From positions 6,026,001 through 6,090,000 of the forward strand of contig NZ_CP109598.1 of assembly GCF_036327775.1 (NCBI RefSeq): a DNA stretch of 64,000 nt. The letters run 5' to 3'. Source of the stretch: Streptomyces sp. NBC_01498. Its GTDB lineage: Bacteria > Actinomycetota > Actinomycetes > Streptomycetales > Streptomycetaceae. Of this stretch, positions 41,237 through 51,129 are shown piece by piece (positions within the stretch are counted from its first letter, which is position 1; each line of letters begins with the position of its first letter). A program made the position numbers and the translations under genes. Below the pieces are notes generated by a model that made no database searches, was not told the origin of the DNA, and was given only the letters and a program-made list of their open reading frames with translations.

Positions 41237-42304
41237 CTAATCCTCCGACGAATCCCCGTCGTCCGGTGAGCCGTCCTTGCCCTCGGGGGCGTCGTCCGGG
41301 GCGTCACCCGGTGTCTCGTCGGGTGCCGTGCCGGGCCCGGGGGCGCGCTCCGGGCGGGGGCCCCGCGGTGGTCTGCCGCGACCCGGGCCCGACGTGTCGC
41401 GCAGATACGTCGCCGAGCCCTCGCCGGTCTCCGTGGCGTGCCCGCCGGGTGACTGTCCCGGGCCGCCGTCCCGCCGCCGCAGATACCGCTCGAACTCCCG
41501 CGCGATCGCCTCGCCCGACGCCTCCGGCAGCTCCGCGGTGTCCCGCGCCTCCTCCAGCGACTGGACGTACTCCGCCACCTCGCTGTCCTCGGCGGCCAGT
41601 TGGTCCACCCCGAGCTGCCACGCCCGCGCGTCCTCCGCCAGTTCGCCCAGCGGGATCCGCAGCCCGATCAGGTCCTCCAGCCGGTTCAGCAGGGCCAGCG
41701 TCGCCTTCGGGTTGGGCGGCTGCGAGACGTAGTGCGGTACGGCGGCCCACAGGCTCACCGCCGGCACGCCCGCGTGGGTGCACGCCTCCTGGAGGACGCC
41801 GACGATGCCGGTCGGCCCCTCGTACCGCGACTCCTCCAGGTCCATCGTCCTGGCCAGGTCCGCGTCCGAGGTCACGCCGCTCACCGGTACCGGGCGGGTG
41901 TGCGGGGTGTCGCCGAGCAGCGCGCCCAGGATCACCACCATCTCCACACCCAGCTCGTGCGCGAAGCCCAGGATCTCGTTGCAGAAGGAGCGCCAGCGCA
42001 TGGACGGCTCGATGCCCCGGACCAGCACCAGGTCACGGGGCTTCTCCCCGCCGACCCGCACCACGGAGAGCCGGGTCGTCGGCCAGACGATCTTCCGTAC
42101 CCCGGCGTCCAGCCAGACCGTGGGCCGGTTGACCTGGAAGTCGTAGTAGTCCTCGGCGTCCAGCGCCGCGAACACCTCGCCCTTCCATTCGCTGTCCAGA
42201 TGCCCGACCGCCGTGGAGGCGGCGTCGCCGGCGTCGTTCCAGCCCTCGAACGCGGCCACCATGACCGGGTCGATCAGCTCGGGTACCCCCTCGAGCTCGA
42301 TCAC
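41237..42304 (-). CDS. parJ: PAC2 family protein, ParJ-like
   Basis: A 355-residue protein with a PAC2 domain (residues about 1-220: PELIDPVMVAAFEGWNDAGD, LGALLGDTPHTRPVPVSG, EGPTGIVGVLQEA) and a disordered Pro/Glu/Asp tail. The GTG at 42304 follows AAGGAGG by six bases and yields the family's VIELEGVPELIDP start. From memory the S. coelicolor orthologue next to mshC, SCO1662, is ParJ, a regulator of ParA polymerisation in sporulation septation; that naming rests on synteny. In this window it no longer adjoins glpD: the fucose-type cluster lies between. Confidence 0.88.
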   Translation of the reverse strand: MIELEGVPELIDPVMVAAFEGWNDAGDAASTAVGHLDSEWKGEVFAALDAEDYYDFQVNRPTVWLDAGVRKIVWPTTRLSVVRVGGEKPRDLVLVRGIEPSMRWRSFCNEILGFAHELGVEMVVILGALLGDTPHTRPVPVSGVTSDADLARTMDLEESRYEGPTGIVGVLQEACTHAGVPAVSLWAAVPHYVSQPPNPKATLALLNRLEDLIGLRIPLGELAEDARAWQLGVDQLAAEDSEVAEYVQSLEEARDTAELPEASGEAIAREFERYLRRRDGGPGQSPGGHATETGEGSATYLRDTSGPGRGRPPRGPRPERAPGPGTAPDETPGDAPDDAPEGKDGSPDDGDSSED

Positions 42305-42510
42305 CCAGGGCCTCCTTCCGAAGTGTTCTCTGAACGTACGCACCAACCTTACGGCTTCTCAGCCGCCCGCCAGCAGCCCTCACCCACGCGTGGGTGAACT
42401 TCCCCGTCACTGGGCAGGGCTGGGGATGCCTCCCCGGCAATCACGGAATTCATCCGAGCTGTGACCGTAATTTTTGTTCCGCCCCTGGACGTTTACCCGT
42501 CAACGACGCT

Positions 42511-42540
42511 ATACATCGGATGACCGAAGAGGTCCGATGT
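42511..42540 (+). promoter_or_regulatory. Candidate FadR-type operator of the fucose cluster
   Basis: ATACATCGGATG (42511-42522) and TCCGATGT (42533-42540) match halves of the perfect palindrome ATACATCCGATGTAT upstream of the FadR-type regulator at 49298. They lie just upstream of the fuconate dehydratase start, so the regulator probably controls both. Confidence 0.6.
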
Positions 42541-42558
42541 TCTTTCAGGGGGCGTGCA

Positions 42559-43878
42559 GTGAGTCAGACCGTCACGGAGTTCGGGGTACACGACATCCGT
42601 TTCCCCACCTCGGAACAGCTCGACGGCTCGGACGCGATGAACCCCGACCCCGACTACTCCGCCGCGTACGTGGTCCTGCGCACCGGTGACGGCGCCGAGG
42701 GCCACGGCTTCTGCTTCACCATCGGCCGCGGCAACGACGTACTCGCCGCCGCCATCGAGGCCCTGCGCCCGTACGTCGTCGGCCGCCGGGCACCGCGTAC
42801 CGCCGCCGAACTCGCCGCGCTGCACATCGAGTTGACCCACGACTCGCAACTGCGCTGGCTCGGCCCGGAGAAGGGCGTCATGCACATGGCCGCGGGCGCC
42901 GTCATCAACGCGGCCTGGGACTACGCGGCCAGGGCCGCGGGCCTGCCCGTCTGGGAGTTCCTGGCCCGCATGACACCCGAGGAGCTCGTCTCCCTCGTGG
43001 ACTTCCGCTACCTCACCGACGCCCTCACCCCCGCCGAGGCGCTGGAGATCCTGCGCGCCGCCGAACCCGGCCGCGCCGAGCGCGCCGCCCGGCTGCGCGC
43101 CGAGGGCTACCCCGCGTACACCACGTCACCGGGCTGGCTGGGCTACTCCGACACCAAACTCGTCACCCTCGCCGAACAGGCCGTCGCCGACGGCTTCGAG
43201 CAGATCAAGCTCAAGGTGGGCGGCGACCTGGAGGACGACGTACGGCGGATGAAGCTGGCCCGCGCGGCCGTCGGCCCCGACATCCGGATCGCCGTCGACG
43301 CCAACCAGCGCTGGGACGTCCCCGAGGCGATCCGCTGGATGACCGCGCTCGCCCCGCACGAACCGCACTGGATCGAGGAGCCCACCAGCCCCGACGACAT
43401 CCTCGGCCACGCCGCCGTCCGGGCCGGACAACCCGTCAAGGTCGCCACCGGCGAACACGGCGCCAACCGCGTCCTGTTCAAACAGCTCCTCCAGGCCGAG
43501 GCCGTCGACTTCGTCCAGATCGACGCCGCCCGCGTCGCCGGCGTCAACGAGAACCTCGCGATCCTTCTCCTCGCCGCCAAATACGGCAAACCGGTCTGCC
43601 CGCACGCCGGCGGCGTCGGACTGTGCGAACTGGTCCAACATCTCGCGATGTTCGACTACGTTGCCGTCTCGGGCACCTGGGAGGACCGCGTGATCGAGTA
43701 CGTCGACCATCTGCACGAGCACTTCACCGACCCCGTCGTGATCGACTCCGGCCGCTACGTCGCACCGGACGCCCCCGGCTTCTCCGCGCGGATGCGACCC
43801 GATTCCATCACCGAGCACCGCTACCCCGACGGGCCCGTCTGGCAGGCCCGCCGCACCACCGAGGAGACCCACTCATGA
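42559..43878 (+). CDS. L-fuconate dehydratase, enolase superfamily
   Basis: A 439-residue mandelate-racemase-group enolase-superfamily enzyme. Catalytic Lys-x-Lys in QIKLKVGGD, metal ligands in AVDANQRW and [10 protein letters not shown], and the base in [11 protein letters not shown] are intact, and length and motifs match L-fuconate dehydratases, which convert L-fuconate to 2-keto-3-deoxy-L-fuconate. The GTG follows CAGGGGG. Its stop overlaps the next gene's ATG. Together with a sugar dehydrogenase-type SDR and an ABC importer it forms a non-phosphorylated fucose-type pathway. Confidence 0.9.
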   Translation: MSQTVTEFGVHDIRFPTSEQLDGSDAMNPDPDYSAAYVVLRTGDGAEGHGFCFTIGRGNDVLAAAIEALRPYVVGRRAPRTAAELAALHIELTHDSQLRWLGPEKGVMHMAAGAVINAAWDYAARAAGLPVWEFLARMTPEELVSLVDFRYLTDALTPAEALEILRAAEPGRAERAARLRAEGYPAYTTSPGWLGYSDTKLVTLAEQAVADGFEQIKLKVGGDLEDDVRRMKLARAAVGPDIRIAVDANQRWDVPEAIRWMTALAPHEPHWIEEPTSPDDILGHAAVRAGQPVKVATGEHGANRVLFKQLLQAEAVDFVQIDAARVAGVNENLAILLLAAKYGKPVCPHAGGVGLCELVQHLAMFDYVAVSGTWEDRVIEYVDHLHEHFTDPVVIDSGRYVAPDAPGFSARMRPDSITEHRYPDGPVWQARRTTEETHS

Positions 43879-44660
43879 GCGCCGCACCGGACACAGGAGA
43901 CTTCGCGGGCCTGAACGCCCTGGTCACCGGCGGCGCCTCCGGGATCGGCGCGGCCGTCGCGACCCTGCTGCTCTCCCGGGGCGCCCGCGTCACCGTCCTG
44001 GACCGCGACATCTCCGCCGCCCCCGCGGGCGCCCTGGCCCTCAAGGCCGACGTCACCGACGACGACGCCGTCCGCGCGGCGGTCGACGCGGCGGCGGCCG
44101 AGTTCGGCGCCCTGCACACGGTCGTCTCCAACGCCGGGATCGGTGCCATCGGCACCGTCGCCGACAACGACGACGCCGAATGGCACCGGGTCCTCGACAT
44201 CAACGTCCTCGGCATGGTCCGCACCGCGCGCCACGCCCTGCCCCATCTGCGCCGCGCCGCCGCCGAACGGCCCGGCTGCGTGTCCATCACCCACACCTGC
44301 TCCATCGCCGCCACCGCCGGGCTGCCCCAGCGCGCGCTCTACAGCGCCAGCAAGGGCGCGGTGCTGTCGCTGACCCTCGCGATGGCCGCCGACCACGTCC
44401 GTGAGGGCATCCGCGTCAACTGCGTCAACCCCGGTACCGCCGACACCCCCTGGGTCGGCCGCCTGCTCGACCAGGCGCCCGACCCGGCTGCCGAACGCGC
44501 CGCCCTCGAAGCGCGCCAGCCCACGGGACGGCTGGTCGGCGCCGACGAGATCGCCGCCGCGGTCGCCTACCTCGCCGGCCCGTCCGCCGCCGCCGTCACG
44601 GGCACGGCACTCGCGGTCGACGGCGGCATGCAGGGCCTGCGTCTGCGCCCCGCCAACTGA
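43875..44660 (+). CDS. SDR family oxidoreductase of the fucose-type pathway
   Basis: A 261-residue classical SDR with intact active site: TGGASGIG cofactor loop, NAGIG, Ser in [11 protein letters not shown] and YSASK. It overlaps the dehydratase by 4 bp. In such pathways an SDR oxidises the sugar or 2-keto-3-deoxy-L-fuconate; which step this one does is not decidable from sequence. It contrasts with the inactive-looking SDR at 23102. Confidence 0.88.
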   Translation: MSAAPDTGDFAGLNALVTGGASGIGAAVATLLLSRGARVTVLDRDISAAPAGALALKADVTDDDAVRAAVDAAAAEFGALHTVVSNAGIGAIGTVADNDDAEWHRVLDINVLGMVRTARHALPHLRRAAAERPGCVSITHTCSIAATAGLPQRALYSASKGAVLSLTLAMAADHVREGIRVNCVNPGTADTPWVGRLLDQAPDPAAERAALEARQPTGRLVGADEIAAAVAYLAGPSAAAVTGTALAVDGGMQGLRLRPAN

Positions 44661-44776
44661 CCAGGCCCCGCCCCACGACTCCGCTCGCCTGCACCCCCCT
44701 CGACCAGGCCGCGTCGTCCCACTCCGATCCCTCCGACCCGGTCCGAGCCGACACCCACCCAAGGACGGAACTCCCA

Positions 44777-45850
44777 ATGCCGCAAAACCCTGTGGGGCGA
44801 TCCCCACGCACCGCACTGCGTACGAGCGCCGCGGCCTGCGCCGCGCTGCTCGCCGTCACCGCCCTCGCGGGCTGCAACCGTGACTCGGGGAGCGGGGACG
44901 CCGAAGGCGGCGGCAAGGTCGGTATCGACCTGCCGCGCAGCGACAGCGACTTCTGGAACTCCTACCAGCAGTACATCGAGTCCGGCATCAAGGACGAGGG
45001 CATCGACGCGCTGTCGCTGACCAACTCGCAGAACGACATCGGCAAACTCGTCTCCAACGTCCAGGCGTTCACCGACCAGGGCGCCAAGGCCGTGGTCATG
45101 GCCCCGCAGGACACCGGCGCGATAGCCGAGACGCTGGCCGACCTCAACGAGAAGAAGATCCCCGTCGTCAGCGTCGACACCCGCCCCGACAAGGGCGACG
45201 TCTACATGGTCGTCCGGGCCGACAACCGCGCGTACGGCCAGAAGGCGTGCGAGTACCTCGGCGAGCAGCTGGGCGGCAAGGGCAAGGTCGCCGAGTTCCA
45301 GGGAGACCTGGCCTCCATCAACGGCCGGGACCGCTCCGAGGCGTTCAAGACCTGCATGGACGAGAAGTTCCCGGACATCGAGGTCTTCGAGCTGGCCACC
45401 GAGTGGAAGGGCGAGGTGGCGTCCGCCAAGCTCCAGTCCACCCTCGCCGCGCACCCGGACCTCAACGGCATCTACATGCAGGCCGGCGGCGTCTTCCTCC
45501 AGCCCACGCTCGCCCTCCTGGAGCAGAAGAAGCTCCTCAAGCCGGCGGGGGAGAAGGGCCACATCACCATCATCTCCAACGACGGCATCCCGGAGGAGCT
45601 GGACGCCATCCGGGCGGGCACCATCGACGCCACGATCTCGCAGCCCGCGGACCTGTACGCCAAGTACGCGCTGTACTGGGCGAAGGAGTCGCTGGCCGGC
45701 ACGGAGCCGAAGGAGGGCCCGACCGACCACGACTCCACCATCATCAAGATCCCGAACGGCTTCGAGGACCAGCTGCCCGCGCCCCTGGTGACCAAGGACA
45801 ACGTGGACGACAAGGCGCTGTGGGCCAACCAGCTGGAGAAGAAGAGCTAG
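44777..45850 (+). CDS. Sugar ABC transporter substrate-binding lipoprotein
   Basis: A 357-residue lipoprotein with signal and lipobox LAGC (Cys33), followed by a periplasmic-binding-protein-1-like fold (Peripla_BP_4): DSDFWNSYQQYIESG, GAKAVVMAPQDTGAIA, PVVSVDTRPDKGDVYMVV. This is the RbsB/rhamnose-type binder that delivers a monosaccharide to the importer encoded directly downstream. Likely ligand by context is L-fucose or a related deoxysugar or acid. Confidence 0.92.
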   Translation: MPQNPVGRSPRTALRTSAAACAALLAVTALAGCNRDSGSGDAEGGGKVGIDLPRSDSDFWNSYQQYIESGIKDEGIDALSLTNSQNDIGKLVSNVQAFTDQGAKAVVMAPQDTGAIAETLADLNEKKIPVVSVDTRPDKGDVYMVVRADNRAYGQKACEYLGEQLGGKGKVAEFQGDLASINGRDRSEAFKTCMDEKFPDIEVFELATEWKGEVASAKLQSTLAAHPDLNGIYMQAGGVFLQPTLALLEQKKLLKPAGEKGHITIISNDGIPEELDAIRAGTIDATISQPADLYAKYALYWAKESLAGTEPKEGPTDHDSTIIKIPNGFEDQLPAPLVTKDNVDDKALWANQLEKKS

Positions 45851-45852
45851 TC

Positions 45853-47415
45853 ATGGACCAGGCACCTGCGGCCGGAGCGCCGGCAGCGGCGGCGCCCGCC
45901 GTCCACGCGGAGGGCATCGTCAAGCGCTTCGGTCCCACCGTGGCACTCGACGGTGTCCGGCTTACCGTCGCGCCCGGCGAGTCCCACGCACTCGTCGGGC
46001 GCAACGGCGCCGGCAAGTCCACCCTCGTCAGCGTCCTCACCGGACTGCACGAGGCCGACGCGGGAAAGGTGAGCTTCGGCGGTGAACCGGCGCCCGCCTT
46101 CGGCGACATCACGGCCTGGCAGTCCAAGGTCGCCTGCGTCTACCAGAAGTCGATGGTCGTCCCCGACCTGACCGTCGCCGAGAACCTCTTCCTCAACAAC
46201 TACGGCCTGGACAAAGGGCGTTCCGGGATCGGCGGCCGGCTCATCAGCTGGCGCCGGCTCCGCGCCCGCGCCGAGGAACTGCTCGCCGAGTACGGCGTGA
46301 GTGTCGACCCCGACACCCGGGCCAAGGATCTCGCCGTCGAACAGCGGCAGTTCGTGGAGATCGCCCGCGCCCTGTCCTTCGGTGCCCGGCTGATCATCCT
46401 GGACGAGCCGACCGCACAGCTCGACGCGCGCGGCATCGACAGCCTCTTCGAGAAGCTCCGCGACCTCCGGAGCCAGGGGGTGGCGTTCCTCTTCATCTCG
46501 CACCACCTCCAGGAGGTGTACGAGCTGTGCTCCACCGTCACCGTCTACCGCGACGCCCGCCACGTCCTGACGGCGCCGGTCGCCGATCTGGCCAAGGCGG
46601 ACCTCGTCACGGCCATGACGGGCGACTCGGCGGGCTCGGCCGCCGCCTGGCACGCCGCCCGCGCGGTCGTGCCGGACAGCACGGCGCAGCCCGTACTGAC
46701 CACCGAAGGGCTCACCCTGGAGGGCGAGTTCGAACCGCTCGACCTCCAGGTACGGCCCGGTGAGGTCCTCGGCCTCGCCGGCTCGGCGGCCAGCGGCAAC
46801 ACGGCGCTCGGCGAGACCCTCGCCGGGATGCGCAAGGCGACCGGCGGCCGGATCGCCGTACGCGACCGGACCGTCCGGCCCGGCAGCGTGCCGCACGCGC
46901 TGGACGCCGGGATCGGCTACATCCCCGAGGACCGGCACCTCCAGGGGCTCGTACTGAACCGCAGCGTCGCCGAGAACGCCACGCTCACCGTCGCCGACCA
47001 GCTCGGCCCGTGGGGGACCGTACTGCCCTCCCGCACCAGGGAGTTCGCCCGGTCCATGATCGCTTCGCTGGACATCAAGACGACCGGGCCGGAACAGCCG
47101 GTGGCGGGCCTGTCCGGCGGCAACCAGCAGAAGGTGGTCGTCGCCCGCGCCCTGGCCCGCGCGCCCAGTGTGCTGGTGGCGCTGCGTCCCACGGCGGGCG
47201 TGGACGTCAAGTCGAAGGACTCGCTGCTCGGCGTCGTACGCCGGGTGGCGGACGAGGGAAACGCGGCCGTGATCATCTCCGACGAACTGGATGATCTGCG
47301 GGTCTGCGACCGCGTACTGGCCCTGTTCCACGGGCGAGTGGTGGCAACGTTCGGGAGCGGGTGGACCGACCGGGAACTGGTCGCCGCCATGGAAGGTGTG
47401 GGGGAGAACCGATGA
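45853..47415 (+). CDS. Sugar ABC transporter ATPase with two nucleotide-binding domains
   Basis: A 520-residue RbsA/MglA-type ATPase. NBD1 has Walker A GRNGAGKST and Walker B LIILDEPTAQL; NBD2 has a degenerate P-loop (GSAASGNTALGE) and an intact signature LSGGNQQK, as is usual in this family. The gene begins 2 bp after the binding-protein stop and overlaps the permease by 4 bp, so the importer is one translational unit. Confidence 0.93.
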   Translation: MDQAPAAGAPAAAAPAVHAEGIVKRFGPTVALDGVRLTVAPGESHALVGRNGAGKSTLVSVLTGLHEADAGKVSFGGEPAPAFGDITAWQSKVACVYQKSMVVPDLTVAENLFLNNYGLDKGRSGIGGRLISWRRLRARAEELLAEYGVSVDPDTRAKDLAVEQRQFVEIARALSFGARLIILDEPTAQLDARGIDSLFEKLRDLRSQGVAFLFISHHLQEVYELCSTVTVYRDARHVLTAPVADLAKADLVTAMTGDSAGSAAAWHAARAVVPDSTAQPVLTTEGLTLEGEFEPLDLQVRPGEVLGLAGSAASGNTALGETLAGMRKATGGRIAVRDRTVRPGSVPHALDAGIGYIPEDRHLQGLVLNRSVAENATLTVADQLGPWGTVLPSRTREFARSMIASLDIKTTGPEQPVAGLSGGNQQKVVVARALARAPSVLVALRPTAGVDVKSKDSLLGVVRRVADEGNAAVIISDELDDLRVCDRVLALFHGRVVATFGSGWTDRELVAAMEGVGENR

Positions 47416-48443
47416 CCGACACGATACGACCGCCGGTGCCGGCCAAGGCACGCGACGACGACCATCCGCTGAACCGGCTCAAGCTCATCCGGTGGAGCGA
47501 CTTCTCCCTGGTGCCGGTGATCCTGGTGCTGTTGGTGATCGGTTTCATCGTCTCGCCGGTCTTCCTCACCTCCAACAACCTGATCAGCGTCGTCCAGCAG
47601 TCGTCCGAACTGAGCCTGCTGGTGCTCGGCCAGGCGCTGATCCTGATCTGCGGCCGGATGGACCTGTCGCTGGAGTCGACCATCGGCATCGCGCCGGTCG
47701 TCGCCATGTGGATGGTGCTGCCGTCCGAGGGCGGCCGGTTCGCCGGTCTCGACCTGCTGCCCGTCTGGTCGGCCATCCCGCTCTGTCTGCTGGTCGGCCT
47801 GGTCGTGGGCGTGATCAACGGCTTCCTGATCCTGAAGCTGCGGGTCAACGGCTTCATCGCCACCCTCGGCATGCTCACCATGCTGCGCGGTCTCCAGATC
47901 GGCATCACCGAGGGCAAGTCGATCACCGATGTCCCGGAGTCCTTCCGCTACCTCGGCAAGACCGACTGGCTCGGGGCGCCCGCCGCCGTCTGGATCTGTC
48001 TCGCGCTGTTCGCGCTCGGTGGCGCCGCCCTGGCCTGGCTGCGGCACGGGCGCGCGCTGTACGCGATCGGCGGCAACCCGGAGGCGGCGCGCGCCGCCGG
48101 GGTCCGGGTGGACCGGATCACCTGGATCGTGCTCGCCATCGGCGGTGTCCTCGCGGCCTTCGCCGGTGTCCTCTACACGGGCCACTACGGTTCCGTGGCC
48201 GCCACCCAGGGCAACGGCTGGATCTTCCAGGTCTTCGCCGCGGCCGTGATCGGCGGCATCAGCCTCAAGGGCGGGCGCGGCACGCTGTTCGGCGCGCTGA
48301 CCGGTGTGCTGACGCTCCAGCTGGTCGTGAACGTGATGACGCTGGGCGGGGTGCCCGCGCTCTGGAACCAGTTCCTGAACGGCGCGATCATCATCGTCGC
48401 CCTGGTGATCTCGCGGTTCGCGAGCGGCGAGAAACAGGACTGA
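47412..48443 (+). CDS. Sugar ABC transporter permease
   Basis: A 343-residue RbsC-like permease with about ten membrane segments and the EAA-like motif AIGGNPEAARAAGVRVDR. It has a cytoplasmic N-terminal extension of about 25 residues. Only one permease is encoded, so it presumably acts as a homodimer. A strong terminator follows at 48489, closing the five-gene operon that starts at the dehydratase. Confidence 0.93.
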   Translation: MTDTIRPPVPAKARDDDHPLNRLKLIRWSDFSLVPVILVLLVIGFIVSPVFLTSNNLISVVQQSSELSLLVLGQALILICGRMDLSLESTIGIAPVVAMWMVLPSEGGRFAGLDLLPVWSAIPLCLLVGLVVGVINGFLILKLRVNGFIATLGMLTMLRGLQIGITEGKSITDVPESFRYLGKTDWLGAPAAVWICLALFALGGAALAWLRHGRALYAIGGNPEAARAAGVRVDRITWIVLAIGGVLAAFAGVLYTGHYGSVAATQGNGWIFQVFAAAVIGGISLKGGRGTLFGALTGVLTLQLVVNVMTLGGVPALWNQFLNGAIIIVALVISRFASGEKQD

Positions 48444-48488
48444 CCGGCCGCTGCCCGCGCGTGACGAGTCGGGCGCCGGCCACGGACA

Positions 48489-48528
48489 ACGGGCCTGTCG
48501 GGAGGGGTGTCTCTCCCGGCAGGCCCGT
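48489..48528. terminator. 16-bp stem terminator of the fucose-type operon
   Basis: Bases 48489-48504 pair with 48513-48528 (one G-T mismatch position) around an 8-base loop, between the permease gene and the convergent regulator. Confidence 0.85.
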
Positions 48529-48614
48529 ACGTGTGCGCGCCGGGGGTCGTACGGGCACCGTGTACGGCCCCGCACTCCCGCCCGGCGCCGTACGCGTCGC
48601 CCCTCACGTCCCGC

Positions 48615-49286
48615 TCAGAGCGTCGAGCGCAGCCACTGCTCCACGCTCGCGACATGCACCGTCGCCCACGACCTGGCCGCCTCCGGGTCCCGGTCGCGCA
48701 GTGCCGCCAGGATCGCCCGGTGCTCGTGCAGGGTGCGGCTGACCGCGTCCTCCTGGGTCAGCCCGCGCCACACCCGGGCCCGCGTCGTCGGCCCGGACAG
48801 CCCGTCGAGCAGCGAGCAGAGGACGGAGTTCCCCGACGCCTGCACGATGCCCCGGTGGAACTCCAGGTCCGCCGCGACCAGCTCCTCCACCGACGGCTCC
48901 GCCCCCAGCGCGTCCAACTGGGCTCCCAGCGCCTCCAGTTCGGCCTCCCTGATCCGGGAGGCGGCCATCGCCGTCGCGGCCGGCTCCAGAATCCGCCGGA
49001 CCGCCAGGAACTCCAGCACCGTGTCGTCGCGGTGGAAGTCGACCACGAAACTCAGCGCTTCGAGGAGCAGTTGGGGATCGAGGCTGGTGACGTACGTCCC
49101 GTCGCCCTGCCGTACGTCGAGAATGCGGATCAGCGACAGGGCGCGTACCGCCTCGCGCAGCGAGTTGCGCGACAGGCCCAGTTCGGCGGCGAGCTCGCTC
49201 TCCTTGGGAAGACGGTCCCCCGGGCGCAGCGCGCCCGAGACGATCATCCCCTTGATCTTCTCGATGGCCTCGTCGGTGACAGCCAT
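48615..49286 (-). CDS. FadR-subfamily GntR regulator of the fucose-type cluster
   Basis: A 223-residue regulator with winged helix (LPKESELAAELGLSRNSLREAVRALS, about residues 24-50) and FCD domain (LEFHRGIVQASGN). GGAGG stands eight bases before the ATG at 49286. A perfect 15-bp palindrome in its own leader matches half-sites at the dehydratase promoter, pointing to autoregulation plus control of the cluster, with a sugar acid such as fuconate as plausible effector. It is convergent with the operon it would regulate. Confidence 0.88.
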   Translation of the reverse strand: MAVTDEAIEKIKGMIVSGALRPGDRLPKESELAAELGLSRNSLREAVRALSLIRILDVRQGDGTYVTSLDPQLLLEALSFVVDFHRDDTVLEFLAVRRILEPAATAMAASRIREAELEALGAQLDALGAEPSVEELVAADLEFHRGIVQASGNSVLCSLLDGLSGPTTRARVWRGLTQEDAVSRTLHEHRAILAALRDRDPEAARSWATVHVASVEQWLRSTL

Positions 49287-49297
49287 GGGCGACCTCC

Positions 49298-49312
49298 ATA
49301 CATCCGATGTAT
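49298..49312 (-). promoter_or_regulatory. Perfect 15-bp operator of the FadR-type regulator
   Basis: ATACATC-C-GATGTAT is fully symmetric and ends 12 bp upstream of the regulator start. Half-sites with the same ATACATC and GATG cores recur at 42511-42540. Confidence 0.7.
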
Positions 49313-49377
49313 CGGCCTCCATTATGCGTCTCCGCAGGGCCCCGGCGCCCCCTCCCACCGGAGTTCTCCGAGAACGG

Positions 49378-49412
49378 CGGCGCCGGGGGCGGTGCTGCCG
49401 CCCCCGGCGCCG
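49378..49412 (-). terminator. 15-bp stem terminator of the glycerol operon
   Basis: CGGCGCCGGGGGCGG (49378-49392) pairs exactly with CCGCCCCCGGCGCCG (49398-49412), 5-base loop, 28 bp past the glpD stop codon. Confidence 0.85.
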
Positions 49413-49440
49413 TACCGGATCGTGTGGCCGGGCGGGTGGA

Positions 49441-51054
49441 TCAGTCCCGCCGCTGGTCCAGCAACTGCTGGACCCGGGAGCGGATGGCGTCCGTGGCCAG
49501 ACCCCGGATCGTCAGTGTCGTACGGCGCCGCAGCACGTCGTCCGCCGTCTCGGCCCACTCGTGGTCGCCCGCGTACACGACCTGCGCCCAGATCTCCGGG
49601 GCCTCCGGGTGGATGCGCTCGGCCAGCTCCGGCCGCTCGTACGCCAGGCGCGCGATGTCGAAGGCCAGCGACCCGTAGTGGCGGGCCAGATGGTGCGCGG
49701 TGTCGTGCGCCATGCCGTCGCCGTGCGCGCCGCCGTCGATCAGCAGCCGGTGCGTCACCGCGTGCGGGTTGGCGATGCCCGGCAGCGGCAGCAGCTTCGG
49801 CAGCCGCGAGGTCGGCTCGATGTCGGAGCCCAGCGGCCGGCCGGGCAGGGTCTCCAGCTTGTCCAGCACCGTACGGCCGATGTGCCGGAACGTCGTCCAC
49901 TTGCCGCCGGCGACCGACAGCATGCCGCCGCTGCCCTCGGTGACGACCGTCTCCCGCTTGGCGGTGGACGGGTCGCCGGGACCGCCGGGCAGCACCCGGA
50001 GCCCCGCGAACGAGTAGGTGATCAGGTCCCGCGAGAGCTGCTGGTCCCGGACGGAGAGCGACGCCTCGTCCAGGATCTGGTGGATGTCCGCGTCGGTGAC
50101 CGCCACGTCCGCCGGGTCGCCCTCGTACGTCTCGTCGGTCGTACCGAGCAGCAGCATGTCCTCCCAGGGGAGGGCGAAGGTGATGCGGAACTTGTCGATG
50201 GGTGTGGCGAGCGCCGCGTTCCACGGCGCGGTGCGTCTGAGCACCAGGTGCGCGCCCTTGGAGAGCCGGATGGACGGCTCGGACCGGGGGTCCTCCATGG
50301 TGCGCAGCCGGTCGACCCAGGGGCCGGTGGCGTTGAGCACGAGCCGGGCGTCGACCCCGAACTCGGTGCCGTCCAGCGCGTCCTTGAGTTCGGCGCCGGT
50401 CACCCGCCCGCCGGTGAAGCGAAGCCCGGTCACCTGCGCGTGGTTGAGGACGGCCGCGCCCGACTCGACGGCGGCCCGGACGGTCATGACGGCCATCCGC
50501 GCGTCGTTCATCTGGTCGTCGCCGTAGACGGCCACGGCCCGCAGATTGTCCGTCCGCAGCTCGGGCACCGCGCGCCGCGCCTTCGCCGGGCTCAGCAGAT
50601 GGCCGACGCCGTCGCCGAACGCGGAGAGCGCGGAGTACGCGAACACCCCCGCGCCCAGCTTGGCGGCGCTGTGCGGCCCGTCCTTGTAGACGGGCAGATA
50701 GAACGTGAGCGGGTTGGCCAGGTGCGGTGCCACCCGGCGGGCGACCGCGCGGCGCTCGAAGTGGTTCTCCGCGACCAGCCGGACCTCGCCGGTCTGGAGG
50801 TAGCGCAGACCGCCGTGGAGCAGTTTGGAGGAGGCGGACGAGGTGGCTCCCGCGAAGTCGCCCCCGTCCACCAGGGCCACCCGCAGTCCCGACTGGGAGG
50901 CGTGCCAGGCGGTGGAGATGCCCAGGATGCCGCCGCCGATGACCAGCAGGTCGTAGGTGGCGCGGGACAGCTGCTCCCGGGTCTCCGCGCGGCTCGGGAG
51001 GGAGCCGCCGGAGGGGTGCGTGCCCAGGGCGGGACCGCTGTGCAGGGTGGTCAT
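49441..51054 (-). CDS. glpD: Aerobic glycerol-3-phosphate dehydrogenase
   Basis: A 537-residue FAD enzyme that oxidises glycerol-3-phosphate to dihydroxyacetone phosphate, passing electrons to the quinone pool. FAD motif VIGGGILGISTAWHASQSG, family motif SSASSKLLHGGLRYL, and AGGKWTTFRHIG near the C-terminal third. The ATG follows GAAGGAG by six bases. It is the last gene of glpF-glpK-glpD, 75 bp after glpK. The conserved C-terminal DAO_C domain is complete. Confidence 0.95.
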   Translation of the reverse strand: MTTLHSGPALGTHPSGGSLPSRAETREQLSRATYDLLVIGGGILGISTAWHASQSGLRVALVDGGDFAGATSSASSKLLHGGLRYLQTGEVRLVAENHFERRAVARRVAPHLANPLTFYLPVYKDGPHSAAKLGAGVFAYSALSAFGDGVGHLLSPAKARRAVPELRTDNLRAVAVYGDDQMNDARMAVMTVRAAVESGAAVLNHAQVTGLRFTGGRVTGAELKDALDGTEFGVDARLVLNATGPWVDRLRTMEDPRSEPSIRLSKGAHLVLRRTAPWNAALATPIDKFRITFALPWEDMLLLGTTDETYEGDPADVAVTDADIHQILDEASLSVRDQQLSRDLITYSFAGLRVLPGGPGDPSTAKRETVVTEGSGGMLSVAGGKWTTFRHIGRTVLDKLETLPGRPLGSDIEPTSRLPKLLPLPGIANPHAVTHRLLIDGGAHGDGMAHDTAHHLARHYGSLAFDIARLAYERPELAERIHPEAPEIWAQVVYAGDHEWAETADDVLRRRTTLTIRGLATDAIRSRVQQLLDQRRD

Positions 51055-51129
51055 GGTGTCTCCTTCACTCGCGGGCCGCCACGTGGGTCGGACCTCGTGG
51101 CGGCCCCGTCGCTCGGTCGGACCGGCCCG

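Noticed and set aside
46780..46830. Degenerate P-loop in the second ATPase domain of the sugar transporter as a defect
   Set aside because: Loss of a canonical Walker A in the second domain is normal for RbsA/MglA-type ATPases.
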